DNA of 64,000 nt from Ophiostoma sp. CBS 140.51 (taxonomy: Eukaryota > Ascomycota > Sordariomycetes > Ophiostomatales > Ophiostomataceae), in contig JANSLP010000068.1 of assembly GCA_029298735.1 (NCBI GenBank), positions 1 to 64,000 on the forward strand, written 5' to 3'. Below are positions 50,754 to 61,785 of the stretch, one piece after another (position 1 is the stretch's first letter; every line of letters starts with the position of its first letter). The position numbers and the translations under genes were made by a program. Under the pieces are notes generated by a model that was not told where the DNA came from, did not search any database, and saw nothing but the letters and a program-made list of their open reading frames with translations.

Positions 50754-51565
50754 TCGGCAAACTATGACTGCCGACGACGACGACGACAACGACAACCGAG
50801 CTCATTTTGGTGCCATCTTACCCTCCCCCTGCCCTTAACCCCACCCCTATTACCCTTGTCCTTTATAACACCAACAACTGTTTCCATTCTATATTGTCCC
50901 ACCTTGTACCCTATCCCTACACTATTTAATGTTGCGAGATTTGCATCTGCTGTCCACGGAGTTCTACTTCTGCTTTTTGTATGTGCTTTTTCGTTTCCCT
51001 TCATTTTGCTTTTGCTTTTTCTTTTTCTTTCTGTTTTCACTGCTTTTCTTAGGAGTTTTTAGGAAGGTTGGACCAGCATCGTCAATTTCATTCACACTTG
51101 TTTTTATTTACTCGCCCCCCACAACCCCCCGCGTTATTTTCAACAGAGCTCTGCGTGCGTGCATGGAAGAAAAGAATCATCGGATAGGAGCATACATGTT
51201 TTTGTCCAGAAAAAGGGAGGCCCCGTTTTTGTGATTTTTATACAATAAAAGGATTTTTCAAAAAGAAGCAACGGATGTATTATTTGTTCTGGCCATCTAG
51301 GCTTAGGTGTGCCATGTTATGTTGTGCTTTAGTTTGCGTTTGCCTTGCTTGGTTTTGTATGCCAAGTTCCCCCCTTGTTCTCCTGACTGTCATCATCACC
51401 GAGATTGCATCTGTACGATGAGAGCCACACCCCATGTAATTAATATCTACAGCACACAAAAGCCAAGCGCGGTGTTTCAATCACAGTTCCAAGCTTCAGC
51501 TTCCAGCCTCTCCATTCTATTGGATATCTCGTCTCATCTATCGTCCTAGCCTAACGACAACAGAT
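50754..51565. other. Convergent intergenic region, NUP2 / bicupin
   Basis: About 800 bp of 3' UTR and spacer between converging genes. It begins with a short CGA-rich simple repeat (50770-50800) and is T-rich around 50990-51060. No gene seen. Confidence 0.5.
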
Positions 51566-52918
51566 CTACGGCAGTAGAACCTGCTTCTCCTTCTTGAGCT
51601 GGTTGACGAAACTCAAAGGCACCTTGAGGGTCTGGGCGACAATATCGGCGGGGGTCAGGGCCAGCCACTGGGTCAGCGAGATGTCGGCGACGCGGTCCGA
51701 CTTGTAAATCTCGATCCAGACGAGGTCCTCGGTTTCTGACGTGTTCTCAATATAGTGTCTGTGGCTGTTAGCAATGGTCGACCATATCGAATGGCGGTGA
51801 CGACAAAACGAAAAGAACTCACCCCGAGTTGTCCGGGAAAGCAGCTGTGTCACCGGGACCAAAGTCGAACGTGCGCGCGTTGCCACTGCCAATGAAGACG
51901 GTGGCTCTGGCCGTACCATTGTGGAAGTACAGCCACTCTTGCGCCTGGGTGTGTTAGCAAATTTGTGGGCAACAATTGCCAATTAACAGAGAAGGGAAGG
52001 GCCTACATTCGGGTGCCAGTGCATCTCACGGAGTCCGCCCGGCTTGAGGGTCACGACGGCAGCAGCAATGGTCTTGGCAATGGGGAACTTGGTCGTGTCG
52101 ATCTTGTACAGCGAGCCGCCGCCACCGGGCGTCGAATCGGGCTCGTGCTGGAAGGTGCGGTAGACGAATGTGGTGGACGAGTTGACATTGCTGCCGAGCG
52201 ACGGCGGGTTGGCGGCGCTCTCGTTGGCGGACGATACGGTTCCATTCAAAATGTACGGGTCGGTGGTGGGCACATTGGCAAACACAGACTCGTTGACACC
52301 AAAGTTCTTGGCCAGGATGCTCTTGGGCGTATGGGCAACCCAGTCGTCGACCATGAACGTGGTGCCGACCTTGTCAAAGTCGGCGTCGTCAAAGACAAGC
52401 AGGTACTCGTTCTGGTCCTCCAGGCCCTGGACAGTGTGAGCGACGCCCTTGGGGAAATACCAGACGTCGCCGTACTCGAGGCGCTCGACCTGGTACTGGC
52501 CGTTCTCGTCGACAGTCGAGATGAGGATGGCGCCGGCATAGACGATGCCCCACTCGGCGACACGGTGCCAGTGCAACTCACGGAGGGAGCCCTTGGTCAG
52601 ATGCTGCTGGGCGGCGGCGACCGTGTTGCTGGAAGGCAGGTCGGTGATGACAGTCTCGCGCGACCAGCCGCCCTTGAACAGCTTGGTCTTTGAATCGGAG
52701 AAGCTCCACTTGAGGTTGGGCACGGTGCCGGCGTCGCTGGTGGTCAGCTCGCCAAGGTTGTCCGGGTTCTGTGAGTCGAGAGCATGGTTGGTGCCGCCGA
52801 GAAGTGGGGCGCCCTTGCTGGTGCCGTCTTCGGGCTGCGGCTGGACGGAACGGCCCTCGAGCGAGCGGGCAACAACGCCCGAAACGGAAAGAGCGAGTGC
52901 TAGTGCATTGAGCTTCAT
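51566..52918 (-). CDS. Secreted bicupin of the oxalate decarboxylase family
   Basis: Two-cupin manganese protein, family usually converting oxalate to formate and CO2 outside the cell. Three exons on the minus strand, 52918-52007, 51944-51823 and 51758-51566, give 408 aa. The start at 52918 gives a clean signal peptide (about residues 1-17, cleavage near GVVA); a longer in-frame start would lose it. Cupin 1 metal ligands: His116, His118, Glu122, His161; cupin 2: His300, His302, Glu307, His346. The conserved Arg before the first HWH is Arg113. Several NxS/T sites in 208-250 suggest N-glycosylation. Oddity: the flexible-lid segment that reads SENST in the Bacillus subtilis enzyme and supplies the catalytic Glu aligns here to DKVGTT (182-187), without Glu. 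True activity is therefore uncertain. It is divergent from FRS1. Confidence 0.93.
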
Positions 52919-54673
52919 GATGAACGTTGAATGATTGACGATACACAACAGATAACAGAGAATGTTCAACAATGGCTGCCAAAAGAGAAGGAGGAAGCTA
53001 TGAATGCCAATATCGCCAAGCCGACGATGCGAGGGATGCCTCGTCGTTTATATACCTGTTTGCCACGCTCGATCACCCTTATTAGAATTTGTCAACAAGC
53101 TTTTTCACGCTTCCGCACGCTTTCGCAAGCTGCCCATCAAGCTCGCCCGTCCCATCGGCCGCCCCCCTCGCGTCACCCGCACCACAGCTTGCAGGCTAAT
53201 TAATCTGCGTGCCCTGGTCGAGCTGTCCCGGACGCGCAAACTGTGATTTGCCGGCAGTCTGGTGGCTCAAGGCACGCCTTTCACCTTTGCGGGTGCCTTC
53301 CTCCACGACCCATTCTCTTACGTCGGCTTGCATTGCCATTGTGCAGCTCGCCGACCATCTTAAGCTTATTTTTCCTTTCTCGTTCTTATTTTTGGTTCCC
53401 GATGGACGTGCCAAGACCGCGCATCCTCCCCAAACCGCACACCAGACGCCGCATTCCCCATTTTATGCCAGTATGAGGTCACGGAGAAGTGGCTGATCCC
53501 GCAGAGATACATGCGGAAGATAAACATAACCTACAAAACAATACGAAATATGCAGAGCCCGAAAAGCGCGGAAATGGCGATGTGAGCATTGCCTCTTCAC
53601 CGATGCAGATTGTGTCATCGCGCGGCTGTTGACCACGGCGAACGGCAACTGGTCGGGCGCGTGAGCAAGTGGATAATGTGGGATTGATGGGGGACCATGC
53701 AGCAAACGCCAGCAAACGCGACAAAAGAACACAAAAAGACGTCTTGGGGATCGTCGTAGCCTCGCGTCCGAATAAGGACAAAGTGCCGTCGATGCGCGGT
53801 CTTGGCATCACACAATTGCTCGAAATTGGGGGTGTTTGTCAGAGCAAGACAGCGTGGGAGACATGCAGGTTAAAGGTATGCAGGGACACCCACGGTCTGG
53901 TAGACAGAAAATGAGTGTTTTCGAGTGTCGTTCTCTTTGTTTGAAAGAGATGTGGCCATCAAGATATTTGAATTGTCAATAATCAACAGAAAAGTTGAGA
54001 TCGAGACGATCGCCTACCAAAATCTCCGGAAGGCCGCATGAGGAAAGGGCCAGGCGCGACAAAAAGAAGAAAATATGCTAATTGAAAACGGACCACAGAA
54101 AATCAATCAAAAATACAACAGAACAAAAAAAGAAGGAAAAGAACAAAATAAAAAGACGCGAAAGGCCGCCGTGTGCTGCATTGAGCCTGAAGCTGGAGTG
54201 GAGGTCGTACCTTCCTTTTGGTGTAAGTGAGAGATGTTGGCGCCTTAGGCAGAAAACCCTGTCTGGTGCACGACCGTTCGCTCCTTCTGCCGTTCCTGGC
54301 AAGGGCCCAACAGGCGCGGCTGTAGCAAGTGTGGGCCCCCTGGCTGTCGCCTGCCACCAGGCTGGGCCACCCCTCACTGCGAGACTTTGGAGTGGGAAAG
54401 AGCGACCGCGGGGAACATAGCCAGCCCGCTCGCTTTGGCCAATAATTTTTCTGTTTAGGCGGCTTTCTGACACTTTTGGCGCCAGACTGGGAATTTTTGC
54501 CCGCATGAGTCAAAAGCATCGCCAAAACGGACACCACAAGCATCGTCACCTTATTTTTGCGAAAGCCATTCTTCTCCACCCGTGCAAGTTTTGAGCGCAT
54601 TTTACTAGCCACCGAGTGAGCATACGACGACTCTACCTCCTCACACCCGCACAAACCCCTGCCGACCGCCACC
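52919..54673. promoter_or_regulatory. Divergent intergenic region, bicupin / FRS1
   Basis: About 1.75 kb. The bicupin side has a TATA box at 53047-53054. An A-rich block at 54060-54165 lies upstream of FRS1. Open frames of up to 210 aa in 54100-54735 show no coding features. No gene seen. Confidence 0.5.
53047..53054 (-). promoter_or_regulatory. Putative TATA box of the bicupin gene
   Basis: TATATAAA on the minus strand about 130 bp upstream of the bicupin ATG, a typical distance for a TATA-driven, inducible fungal gene. Confidence 0.5.
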
Positions 54674-55195
54674 ATGCCGACCATTGGCGTGGACAAGTAC
54701 CGTCTCTTCAAGGAGCTCGGCCAGACGTGAGTCAAGAATGAGCGAGGAAATTAGAGGAAATATACGAGGGCTAACAACCAAGCTTCACTCCTGATGAGTT
54801 CCAGAACCTGGCCTTCGAGTTCGGCGTCGAGGTCGACGAGGACACCGAGGACGACCCGGCACGGCCGGCCGACGAGCCTCCGGAGCTCAAGATCGAGATT
54901 GGCGCCAACCGCTACGACATGCTGTGCTTCGAGGGCATTGCCATGAACCTCAACGTCTTCCGCGGCAAGATTTCCATGCCCAAGTTCCGCCTGCTCGACA
55001 TTCCCGAGTCCCAGATGCAGACCATAACCGTCAGCAAGGACACGGCGCGCGTTCGGCCGCTCGTCGCCGGTGCCATTCTGCGCAACATCAACTTCACCCA
55101 GGCCACCTACGACTCCTTCATCAGCCTTCAGGACAAGCTGCACCAGAACCTGGCCCGTCAGAGAACATTGTGAGTGGGGGGAGAGGAGGGGGGCT

Positions 55196-55233
<38 letters not shown>

Positions 55234-56749
55234 TGGAAATTAGAGTACAACAACAGATTGCTAACCACACACCCTCGATATAGAGTCTCCATCGGCACCC
55301 ACGATCTCGACACCATCCAGGGCCCCTTCACGTACGAGGCACACAAGCCCGAAGACATCAAGTTCGTGCCGCTCAACCAGACCAAGGAGATGAACAGCAA
55401 GGAGCTCATGACCTTCTACGAGACCGACAAGCACCTTGGCCGCTTCTTGCACATCATCCGCGATAAGGAGGTCTACCCGGCCATCTACGATGCCAACCGT
55501 GTTGTCTGCTCGCTGCCGCCTATCATCAACGGCGACCACTCCAAGATCACGCTCAACACCAAGAACATCTTCATCGAGATCACCGCCACAGACGAGACCA
55601 AGCTCGACATTGTCTGCAATATGATGGTTACCATGTTCTCTGGCTACTGCGCCGACCCCTACACTATCGAGCCTGTCCGCATCGTCTCCGAGCACAACAG
55701 CGCCTCGCGCGTCACGCCCAGCCTCGTCACCCGCAACGTCGACGTCGAGGTCGACTACATCAACCAGTGCTGCGGTCTTGAGGAGTCCCCCGAGTCGATT
55801 GTCAAGCTGCTGTCCAAGGTCACCTTTGAGGCCACCCCCTCGGAGGATGGTAAGATCCTGCACGTGGCTGTGCCACCGACGCGCGCCGACATCCTGCACC
55901 CTTGCGACATTATGGAGGACGTGGCTGTCGCCTACGGCTTCAACAACCTGCCGCGCTCGTCGCCCAACAAGTCGGCCACCATTGGCCAGCCGCTGCTGAT
56001 CAACAAGCTGGCCGACATTGTGCGGCTCGAGGTTGCCATGGCCGGCTGGATCGAGGTCATGCCGCTGATCCTGTGCTCGCACGACGAGAACTTTGGCTGG
56101 CTAAACCGCAAGGACGACGGCAAGACTGCCATCAAGCTGGCCAACCCCAAGACCACTGAGTACCAGGTCGTGCGCACGTCGCTGCTACCCGGTCTGCTCA
56201 AGACCATCCGCGAGAACAAGAGCGTCGCCCTGCCGCTGATGATCAGCGAGGTGTCTGACGTCGCCTTCAAGGATGAGTCGGCCGAGCGCAAGGCCCGCAA
56301 CGAGCGCCACTGGGCCGCTGCCTACTCGTCCAAGTCGGCCGGTTTCGAGCAGGTCCACGGTCTGCTGGACCGTGTCATGGCCATGCTGCGCAGCGCTTTC
56401 ATTACGCGCGAGGAGGGTCTGGAGACGGCCAAGGATGCTGCTGCTGCCATTGCCACGCCGACGTCGTCCAAGCCGGGTGCCCAGGACGGCTACTACATCC
56501 AGGAGATCAACGACCCGACCTTCTTCCCCGGCCGCGCCGCGGCCATCTACCTGCGCCTCAACGGCAAGACCCAGCGGATAGGCGAGCTAGGTGTGCTGCA
56601 CCCGACCGTGCTCGAGGCCTTTGGCCTGAGGTAAGACTGCTCCCGTTTTTCTCTTTCTTTTTCTCTTCCTTTTCTTTCCCGAACAACTGCTAACATATAT
56701 TAGATACCCTGTGAGCACAATGGAGATCAACCTGGAGGTCTTATTATAA
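54674..56749 (+). CDS. FRS1: Cytosolic phenylalanyl-tRNA synthetase, beta subunit
   Basis: Beta chain of the (alpha-beta)2 phenylalanyl-tRNA synthetase; contributes to the enzyme's assembly, tRNA binding and editing of Tyr-tRNA(Phe). Four exons, 54674-54726, 54783-55169, 55284-56630 and 56704-56749, give 610 aa, close to yeast Frs1 (595). The N-terminus MPTIGVDKYRLFKELGQTFT is the eukaryotic/archaeal form. The order is: N-terminal region, the B3/B4 editing domain at about 100-280 (including TLVSIGTHDLDTI), B5 at about 300-375 (VPPTRADILHPCDIMEDVAVAYG), then the catalytic-like core to the C-terminus (FFPGRAAAIYL, IGELGVLHPTVLEAFGLR). The last exon adds 15 residues, ending NLEVLL. Intron 2 contains a (GA)15 run. 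Confidence 0.96.
55199..55228 (+). repeat. (GA)15 microsatellite in FRS1 intron 2
   Basis: Fifteen uninterrupted GA dinucleotides between the donor at 55170 and the branch point near 55260. Confidence 0.95.
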
Positions 56750-58605
56750 GTAAGATGTGCTATGACTACGACGGATCAAAAAGCGATATAAACAAAATTA
56801 AAATAGATACGGGGGCCCACCAAAACGAAAGAGGAGAGTGAATTGGCAGTTACGTTGTGCAAATTCAATATTCAAAGAATTAAAACACTCAAGTAACCAA
56901 ATTCAAATGGAAGCGTAAAAGGTCACAAAAACGGGTACAACACGACGGAACAAATGAAATTGACGTTAGGTAACCAGATCGATGAGTGAAAGTTACATCC
57001 ATAAGAGGAGAACTGAAAGAATTAACCCAGAAATGCAGTGAGTTGCATGTAGTTTGAAGCTCTTCTCATCTCAGACATTGCTGCTTGTAGAACGGTAACT
57101 TCTCAGTATCACAACCACAACATATTTGTGCTTGTGTCTAGCTGCTCCATTCACGGCGCGGTGCTTATTTCTACTTTGAATTCCCATAAAATATAGCAAA
57201 TCACAACATCTTCACGTAACTATCGGCGTGCGCAAAATTGGTGAGGTTGAAGTGCCGTTGGATGTGTACCCCACCGCTCCTTCCCTATTGTTGGCCCAGC
57301 TCTCAGGGACCGTCCACCAACACCCACAACTGCCAAAACGCCACTAACGTACCGCACCATCGCACCTGCCAACCTCCTCTTGTCCACCACCCAAAGCCTA
57401 ACCCACCAGCCCTCCAGCCAACCAGCCCCCCTTCCCGGCAGTTCCGGAAACCAGGTCGCAACACCAGCGCCAGCAACTTTTAGCACACCGCACACTCAGC
57501 AAAGAAGTAACAACCCCCACCAACAGAAGGAACAGGAGGCGTCAACAGCCACCCGCGCCTGCCGGACTTGTACCAGCGATCGACCCATTGGTCCTTTGGC
57601 CCTGTAAGTCGCAACTTGCCGAACCTGCCAATTTAGTCAAGCTCTGCTTTTGCACAGCGCATCATGTTCTCAAACAGGAGGAAAGCACGCAAAAACGACA
57701 GGGGGTAGGAGCAGATGGAGCCATGGAACCAGGATAGCTTCGACATACGGAGTTTTTGCTCGACCGCATTTTACCAACTCCCGTATCGAATCTGTCCATC
57801 CTCACACCCCGAGCCTTCAGTCCTTGAGACAGACACGAACACGAGAGTACAAGCTCTCCCGCACACCTTATCTCGTCTTTTCAAGACACCCCCTGTGCAG
57901 TGTCTTGTTCTCTTCGATCATCAAACTTCCTTTTCTCTGTTTCTCTTTCTTTTTTCTTCTTCTCTCTTCTTATCTGAATCTCACCTCATCTTGGGCCTCG
58001 ACGACGACGTTGAAGATGCATATCGCCGTTGTCTGAAGATTCTCGCCATTTCCGGCCTGAGCACCCTTCACCTCTTCCACCTCCCCAGCAAAAGCCGCGA
58101 CACAGCGACACGGACGACATAGCAGCACGACATTTTCTGTGTACCGCAGCCTCCTCTTTTCGGATCACTGTTGTGCAACCTCTACTTTTATTTCGCCCCT
58201 GCCCATCATCCCCCGACCGGCCTGACTTGACGACAACAGCCTTCGCAACGCCCTTCCCGCCCTCTTGCGCACCAACTTCGACATATCGATCCTTTCTCGT
58301 CCTACCTCAGCCGCCCGCCATCTTCAACAACGCCGTGTGCCGTCTTTAATTCTCCTACTCGACCAGTCTCAAGCAAGACCAAAGCTATGCGTCAGCCCGT
58401 TGTTTCTCACATTCAACCAACGACACAGTACCGTCCACACTCGAGACGTCTGACGATTGGACGACTCACAGATCTAGCATTTGACATTCAACATATCAGA
58501 CTTGTTCGGCCCTGACGGCTGGACGACTTGTCCATCCAGCTACTATCAGCCTCTTCTCATCTTCAACATCCGCCGGGGAGTATTGTCCTCACCACTACCG
58601 ACGAT
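56750..58605. other. Intergenic region, FRS1 / PPxY membrane protein
   Basis: About 1.85 kb. The first 500 bp are A-rich (FRS1 3' flank); the rest is C-rich (57240-57600) and then CT-rich (57880-58600), consistent with a long leader for the next gene. Open frames in it are low-complexity and unsupported. Confidence 0.5.
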
Positions 58606-59544
58606 ATGTCTTACTACGGCGACGATGACGCCGACCTGGAGAGCCCCATGTTCTCCCGCAAGACGTGGGTCGGTATTGTCGTGCCCCTCTGCGTTGTGGC
58701 CGGCATCGTCTTGATTGCCCTCATCTTCTTTTACCGCCGCCGACACGTCCGGCAGCGCCGCAACGGCGTCTCTCTCAACCAGCAGGGCCGCCTTGCCCTC
58801 GAACGAGACATTGAAGAAAACTACAGGCTAGAAAATAGTGGCGGTAGCCGGAGGGGTCCTGCTGATGATTCGGATCAATTCCAAACTGGACCAAATGGCG
58901 AGAGCATCTATATTGGACGATACTACCGCAGAAACGGCATCATTATGGTCAATGACCGTGGTATCATCGCGGCGCCACGGCGCCCTGCTGGTGCCAACGG
59001 TGGTCGACGGGGACCACGGACTGCCAACCGGTGGGCATGGGCTCGCACGACCGACCTCACACCCACCAGCCGGAATCGTGTGGAGGGACTTAACGAACTT
59101 GGCGAAGCACCGCCACCATACGAACCACCCAAGAAACTTTCCAGACCAAGCAGTGGCGACAATACAGAAATGGCTGAGCACAATGAGCACGAGGAAGGCG
59201 CATCGGTGCAAGAGGGTGTCACCGTGCCAGCACCTGCACATATACGACACAGCTCTGGATCGGGCTCGCTGGCACCCGAGCGGACCAGAAGCATCGATGG
59301 AGATACCATCGCGGCCACAATGTCAACAGCGAGGACGGCAGCGACGGGAGACACAGCAGCAGAAGCAGCACCGCGGTCTCGGCCCGAGTCGTCTGGATCT
59401 CTTGAGGGAACAGTTGCGTCACTGGCGGCTGGATCGTCTCTGGCATCCTCATCTTCGATGCCATCGACTGTGGCCACCTCGCCACCTACTTCACCACCTG
59501 CATATAGCGAGCGAACGGCCGCGAACCGGGCAGATAGGCGGTGA
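58606..59544 (+). CDS. Single-pass membrane protein with two PPxY motifs, function unknown
   Basis: A 312-aa intronless gene. I do not recognise a named family. A short acidic N-terminus (MSYYGDDDADLES) precedes one hydrophobic segment (about residues 21-43) followed at once by FYRRRHVRQRRN; by the positive-inside rule the long C-terminal part should be cytosolic. No signal peptide is needed for that topology. The tail has a conserved-looking stretch (QQGRLALERDIEENYRLE, then SIYIGRYYRRNGIIMVNDRG), and then Ser/Pro/Ala-rich disorder. PPPY (169-172) and PPAY (297-300) match the PPxY ligand of WW domains, so it could be an adaptor or substrate of a Rsp5/Nedd4-type ubiquitin ligase, in the way of yeast Rcr1/Ear1 proteins; this is inference. 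An in-frame upstream start would require a non-ATG codon at 58528. Confidence 0.8.
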   Translation: MSYYGDDDADLESPMFSRKTWVGIVVPLCVVAGIVLIALIFFYRRRHVRQRRNGVSLNQQGRLALERDIEENYRLENSGGSRRGPADDSDQFQTGPNGESIYIGRYYRRNGIIMVNDRGIIAAPRRPAGANGGRRGPRTANRWAWARTTDLTPTSRNRVEGLNELGEAPPPYEPPKKLSRPSSGDNTEMAEHNEHEEGASVQEGVTVPAPAHIRHSSGSGSLAPERTRSIDGDTIAATMSTARTAATGDTAAEAAPRSRPESSGSLEGTVASLAAGSSLASSSSMPSTVATSPPTSPPAYSERTAANRADRR

Positions 59545-60340
59545 CAATAACCATCTATCTCACTACCACATTACCACTGTATATACACATCCTCGTATCT
59601 CTGTATAAGACCAGGCACATTCACGAACCACATCTACAAACGACGAACTACGACACACGACTCTACATATCGCTCTACACGACCATCATCACCTCTGCGT
59701 TTTTTATTAAAGGATTTTGTTTGTTTTATTGCAGGCTATCACGAACATCATGGGAGGACAAACAGGGTAAATAGGAGTCAAGGAACACAATGGTGAATCT
59801 ACACGGGACATAGGGACGGAAAGGTTTACTCCTGATCCTTTTATTTTATTTTATTTCATTCAATTCAATTTCATCTGCTTTTTCATGTTACTTTTCTCCA
59901 GCATGTAACACGGTTTCGGAGATGGGATCCATGTCTCAGGGTTATTTCTAGGTGCCATCTGTTTTACAATTTGCAATTTCATGACTGTTCTAAAAGGACC
60001 TTCTCGTTGTATATTATACATGACTTCCATGTCTTGTTTCCGTAGACTTTTAGACGATACGTTGTGAAGCTCTAAATGTGACTAACGGAACATACCGCCT
60101 GTATTTTAGTGGACGTGCGCTGTATTTTACCAGCTTCTAGGCGTCAGGCTGGAGCATGTGATAATGTGCCTGATATTGAGAGTGTGGCAGAATGGCCCAC
60201 TTTTTCTGACTCGTCTGTCTGCCATTCTGAAAGCGTAACTTCCCCAGTTTTTCTTAGCTGTCGATATCTTCCACATTCACGTTCACGACATTCAACCTCC
60301 CTCCCCCACGACTTGACGCCCACCCCCTCCACCCGCAACC
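59545..60340. other. Intergenic region, PPxY protein / TFB5
   Basis: About 800 bp; T-rich 3' flank at 59690-59900 followed by the TFB5 promoter and a CT/AC-rich leader. No gene or clear TATA box seen. Confidence 0.5.
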
Positions 60341-60614
60341 ATGGTGCGCGCTATCCGCGGCGTGCTGGTCGAGTGCGACCCGGCAATCAAGTCCATTATT
60401 GTCAATATTGACAGTGAGCGCCACGACTTTATCATTGAGGACCTGGACGAGCAGCGCCTCGTCATCAACGAGAACATGATGGAAACTCTAAAGCGGAAGC
60501 TGGAGGATGTAAGTCGAACGCATAGCCATCTATATTCTGTGCTCGCGCACCTACTAACAATATCAGCGCCTCAAGGAAACACAGCAGGAGGAGGAGGTGT
60601 CGGACTCGAACTAG
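60341..60614 (+). CDS. TFB5: TFIIH subunit Tfb5 (TTDA/GTF2H5)
   Basis: Smallest core subunit of TFIIH; stabilises the complex through Tfb2 and stimulates the Ssl2/XPB ATPase in nucleotide-excision repair and transcription initiation; nuclear. Two exons, 60341-60508 and 60567-60614, give 71 aa, the normal size. The whole family signature is present: MVRAIRGVLVECDPAIKSII, then HDFIIEDLDEQRLVI and the C-terminal helix METLKRKLED. The 58-nt intron falls near the C-terminus (CTAAC branch point) and the last exon encodes an acidic tail ending SDSN. It converges with the dienoyl-CoA isomerase gene; only 210 bp separate the stop codons. Confidence 0.95.
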
Positions 60615-60824
60615 GCCGACGGCGATGGATTCACAACGGAACAACGGCACAACGGAACAACGGAGCAACGGGACGGCGTTTGGGCACAATACATTTGCAA
60701 TAAGGCGTACATATGGTCAGCTTTGATGAAAATGAATAAATGAAATATCTACATGGTCCTTAAATTTGTGTTCCCATATCTATACACCGTCTGGTCGTTT
60801 TATTTCTTGCCAGTCATCCGCCGT

Positions 60825-61785
60825 CTATAACTTGGTAAAACGTGGCTTCGTCTTCTGCATCCCTGACATCAGAGCTGCCTGGACATCATCGCACTGGATT
60901 GCGGACGCGTTCCATACGGCCGTGTACTTGAGGGCTACGTGTGTTAGTTTTCTGGTGTGCGTAGCAGCAGATATAGGATGCAAGGGGTATTTGTACGTAC
61001 TATCCTCAACAGTATGGTCGCGGCCGTGGTTCAGCAGCTCCTTGGTGCCCTGCACGGCGACGGGGCTCTTAGACGCAATCAAAGCAGCCATGTCCAGACC
61101 GTATGCCAGGGCAGCGGCCTTGTTCGGCAGCACACGGCTCACAAAGCCGACGGCCTGTGCCTCGGGCGCCAGGAAGTCGCGAGCGGTCAGCGACACCTCG
61201 GCGACCCACGACTGCGAGGCCACAATGTGCGGCAGCCGTGCCAGCGAGCCCAGGTCGGCAGCCAGGCCAATATCGACCTCCTTGACGGCAAAGCGTGTAT
61301 CGCTCGAGCAAATACGCACGTCGGCGCAGCATGCCACGTCAATGGCCATGCCCAGGGAGACACCATGGAGAACGCAGATGACGGCTAACAGGTCAGCGGA
61401 TGAAATGGACAAACAATAATATAAGGGCATGAAAGGGACGAGAGGACTTACGCTTCTCGCACTTCTCAATGGCAGTCAGCGAGTCCTGCATGCCCAGAAT
61501 GTGACGGCGCATGTAGACGGTGCGGCGGGCCACGTCCGGCAGGTTGGCCATCTCGCCCATCCACTCGGCGGCCGAGACGACGTCCAGACCGGCCGTGAAT
61601 GCACGGTCGCCGGCACCCGACAGAACTATGGCACGAACATCCGAATCGGTTGACAGCTGCTTGAAAGCCAGGCCGAGCTCAACCCAAAGCGCCGGGATAA
61701 AGGCGTTGAGCTTGTCGGGACGGTTCAGCTCGACATGGGCGACGTACTCGGACGGCTTGGTGATGCGGAGGTACTGGAACGACAT
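60825..61785 (-). CDS. Delta(3,5)-delta(2,4)-dienoyl-CoA isomerase (crotonase superfamily)
   Basis: Isomerase for beta-oxidation of unsaturated fatty acids, moving 3,5-dienoyl-CoA to 2,4-dienoyl-CoA. Three exons on the minus strand, 61785-61452, 61384-61001 and 60934-60825, give 275 aa. Crotonase features: RPDKLNAF near the N-terminus; GAGDRAFTAGLDV (oxyanion-hole region); KPVICVLHGVSLGMAIDVACCADVRI split by intron 1. The segment FAVKEVDIGLAADLG carries the Glu and Asp pair that distinguishes dienoyl-CoA isomerases from plain enoyl-CoA hydratases. The protein ends in FTKL; -TKL is at best a weak PTS1, so peroxisomal location is likely but not certain. No N-terminal mitochondrial presequence is obvious. 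Confidence 0.93.

Noticed and set aside
51965..52693. 242-aa open frame on the plus strand across the bicupin gene
   Set aside because: Antisense shadow of a GC-rich coding exon; the sense frame has full cupin motifs.
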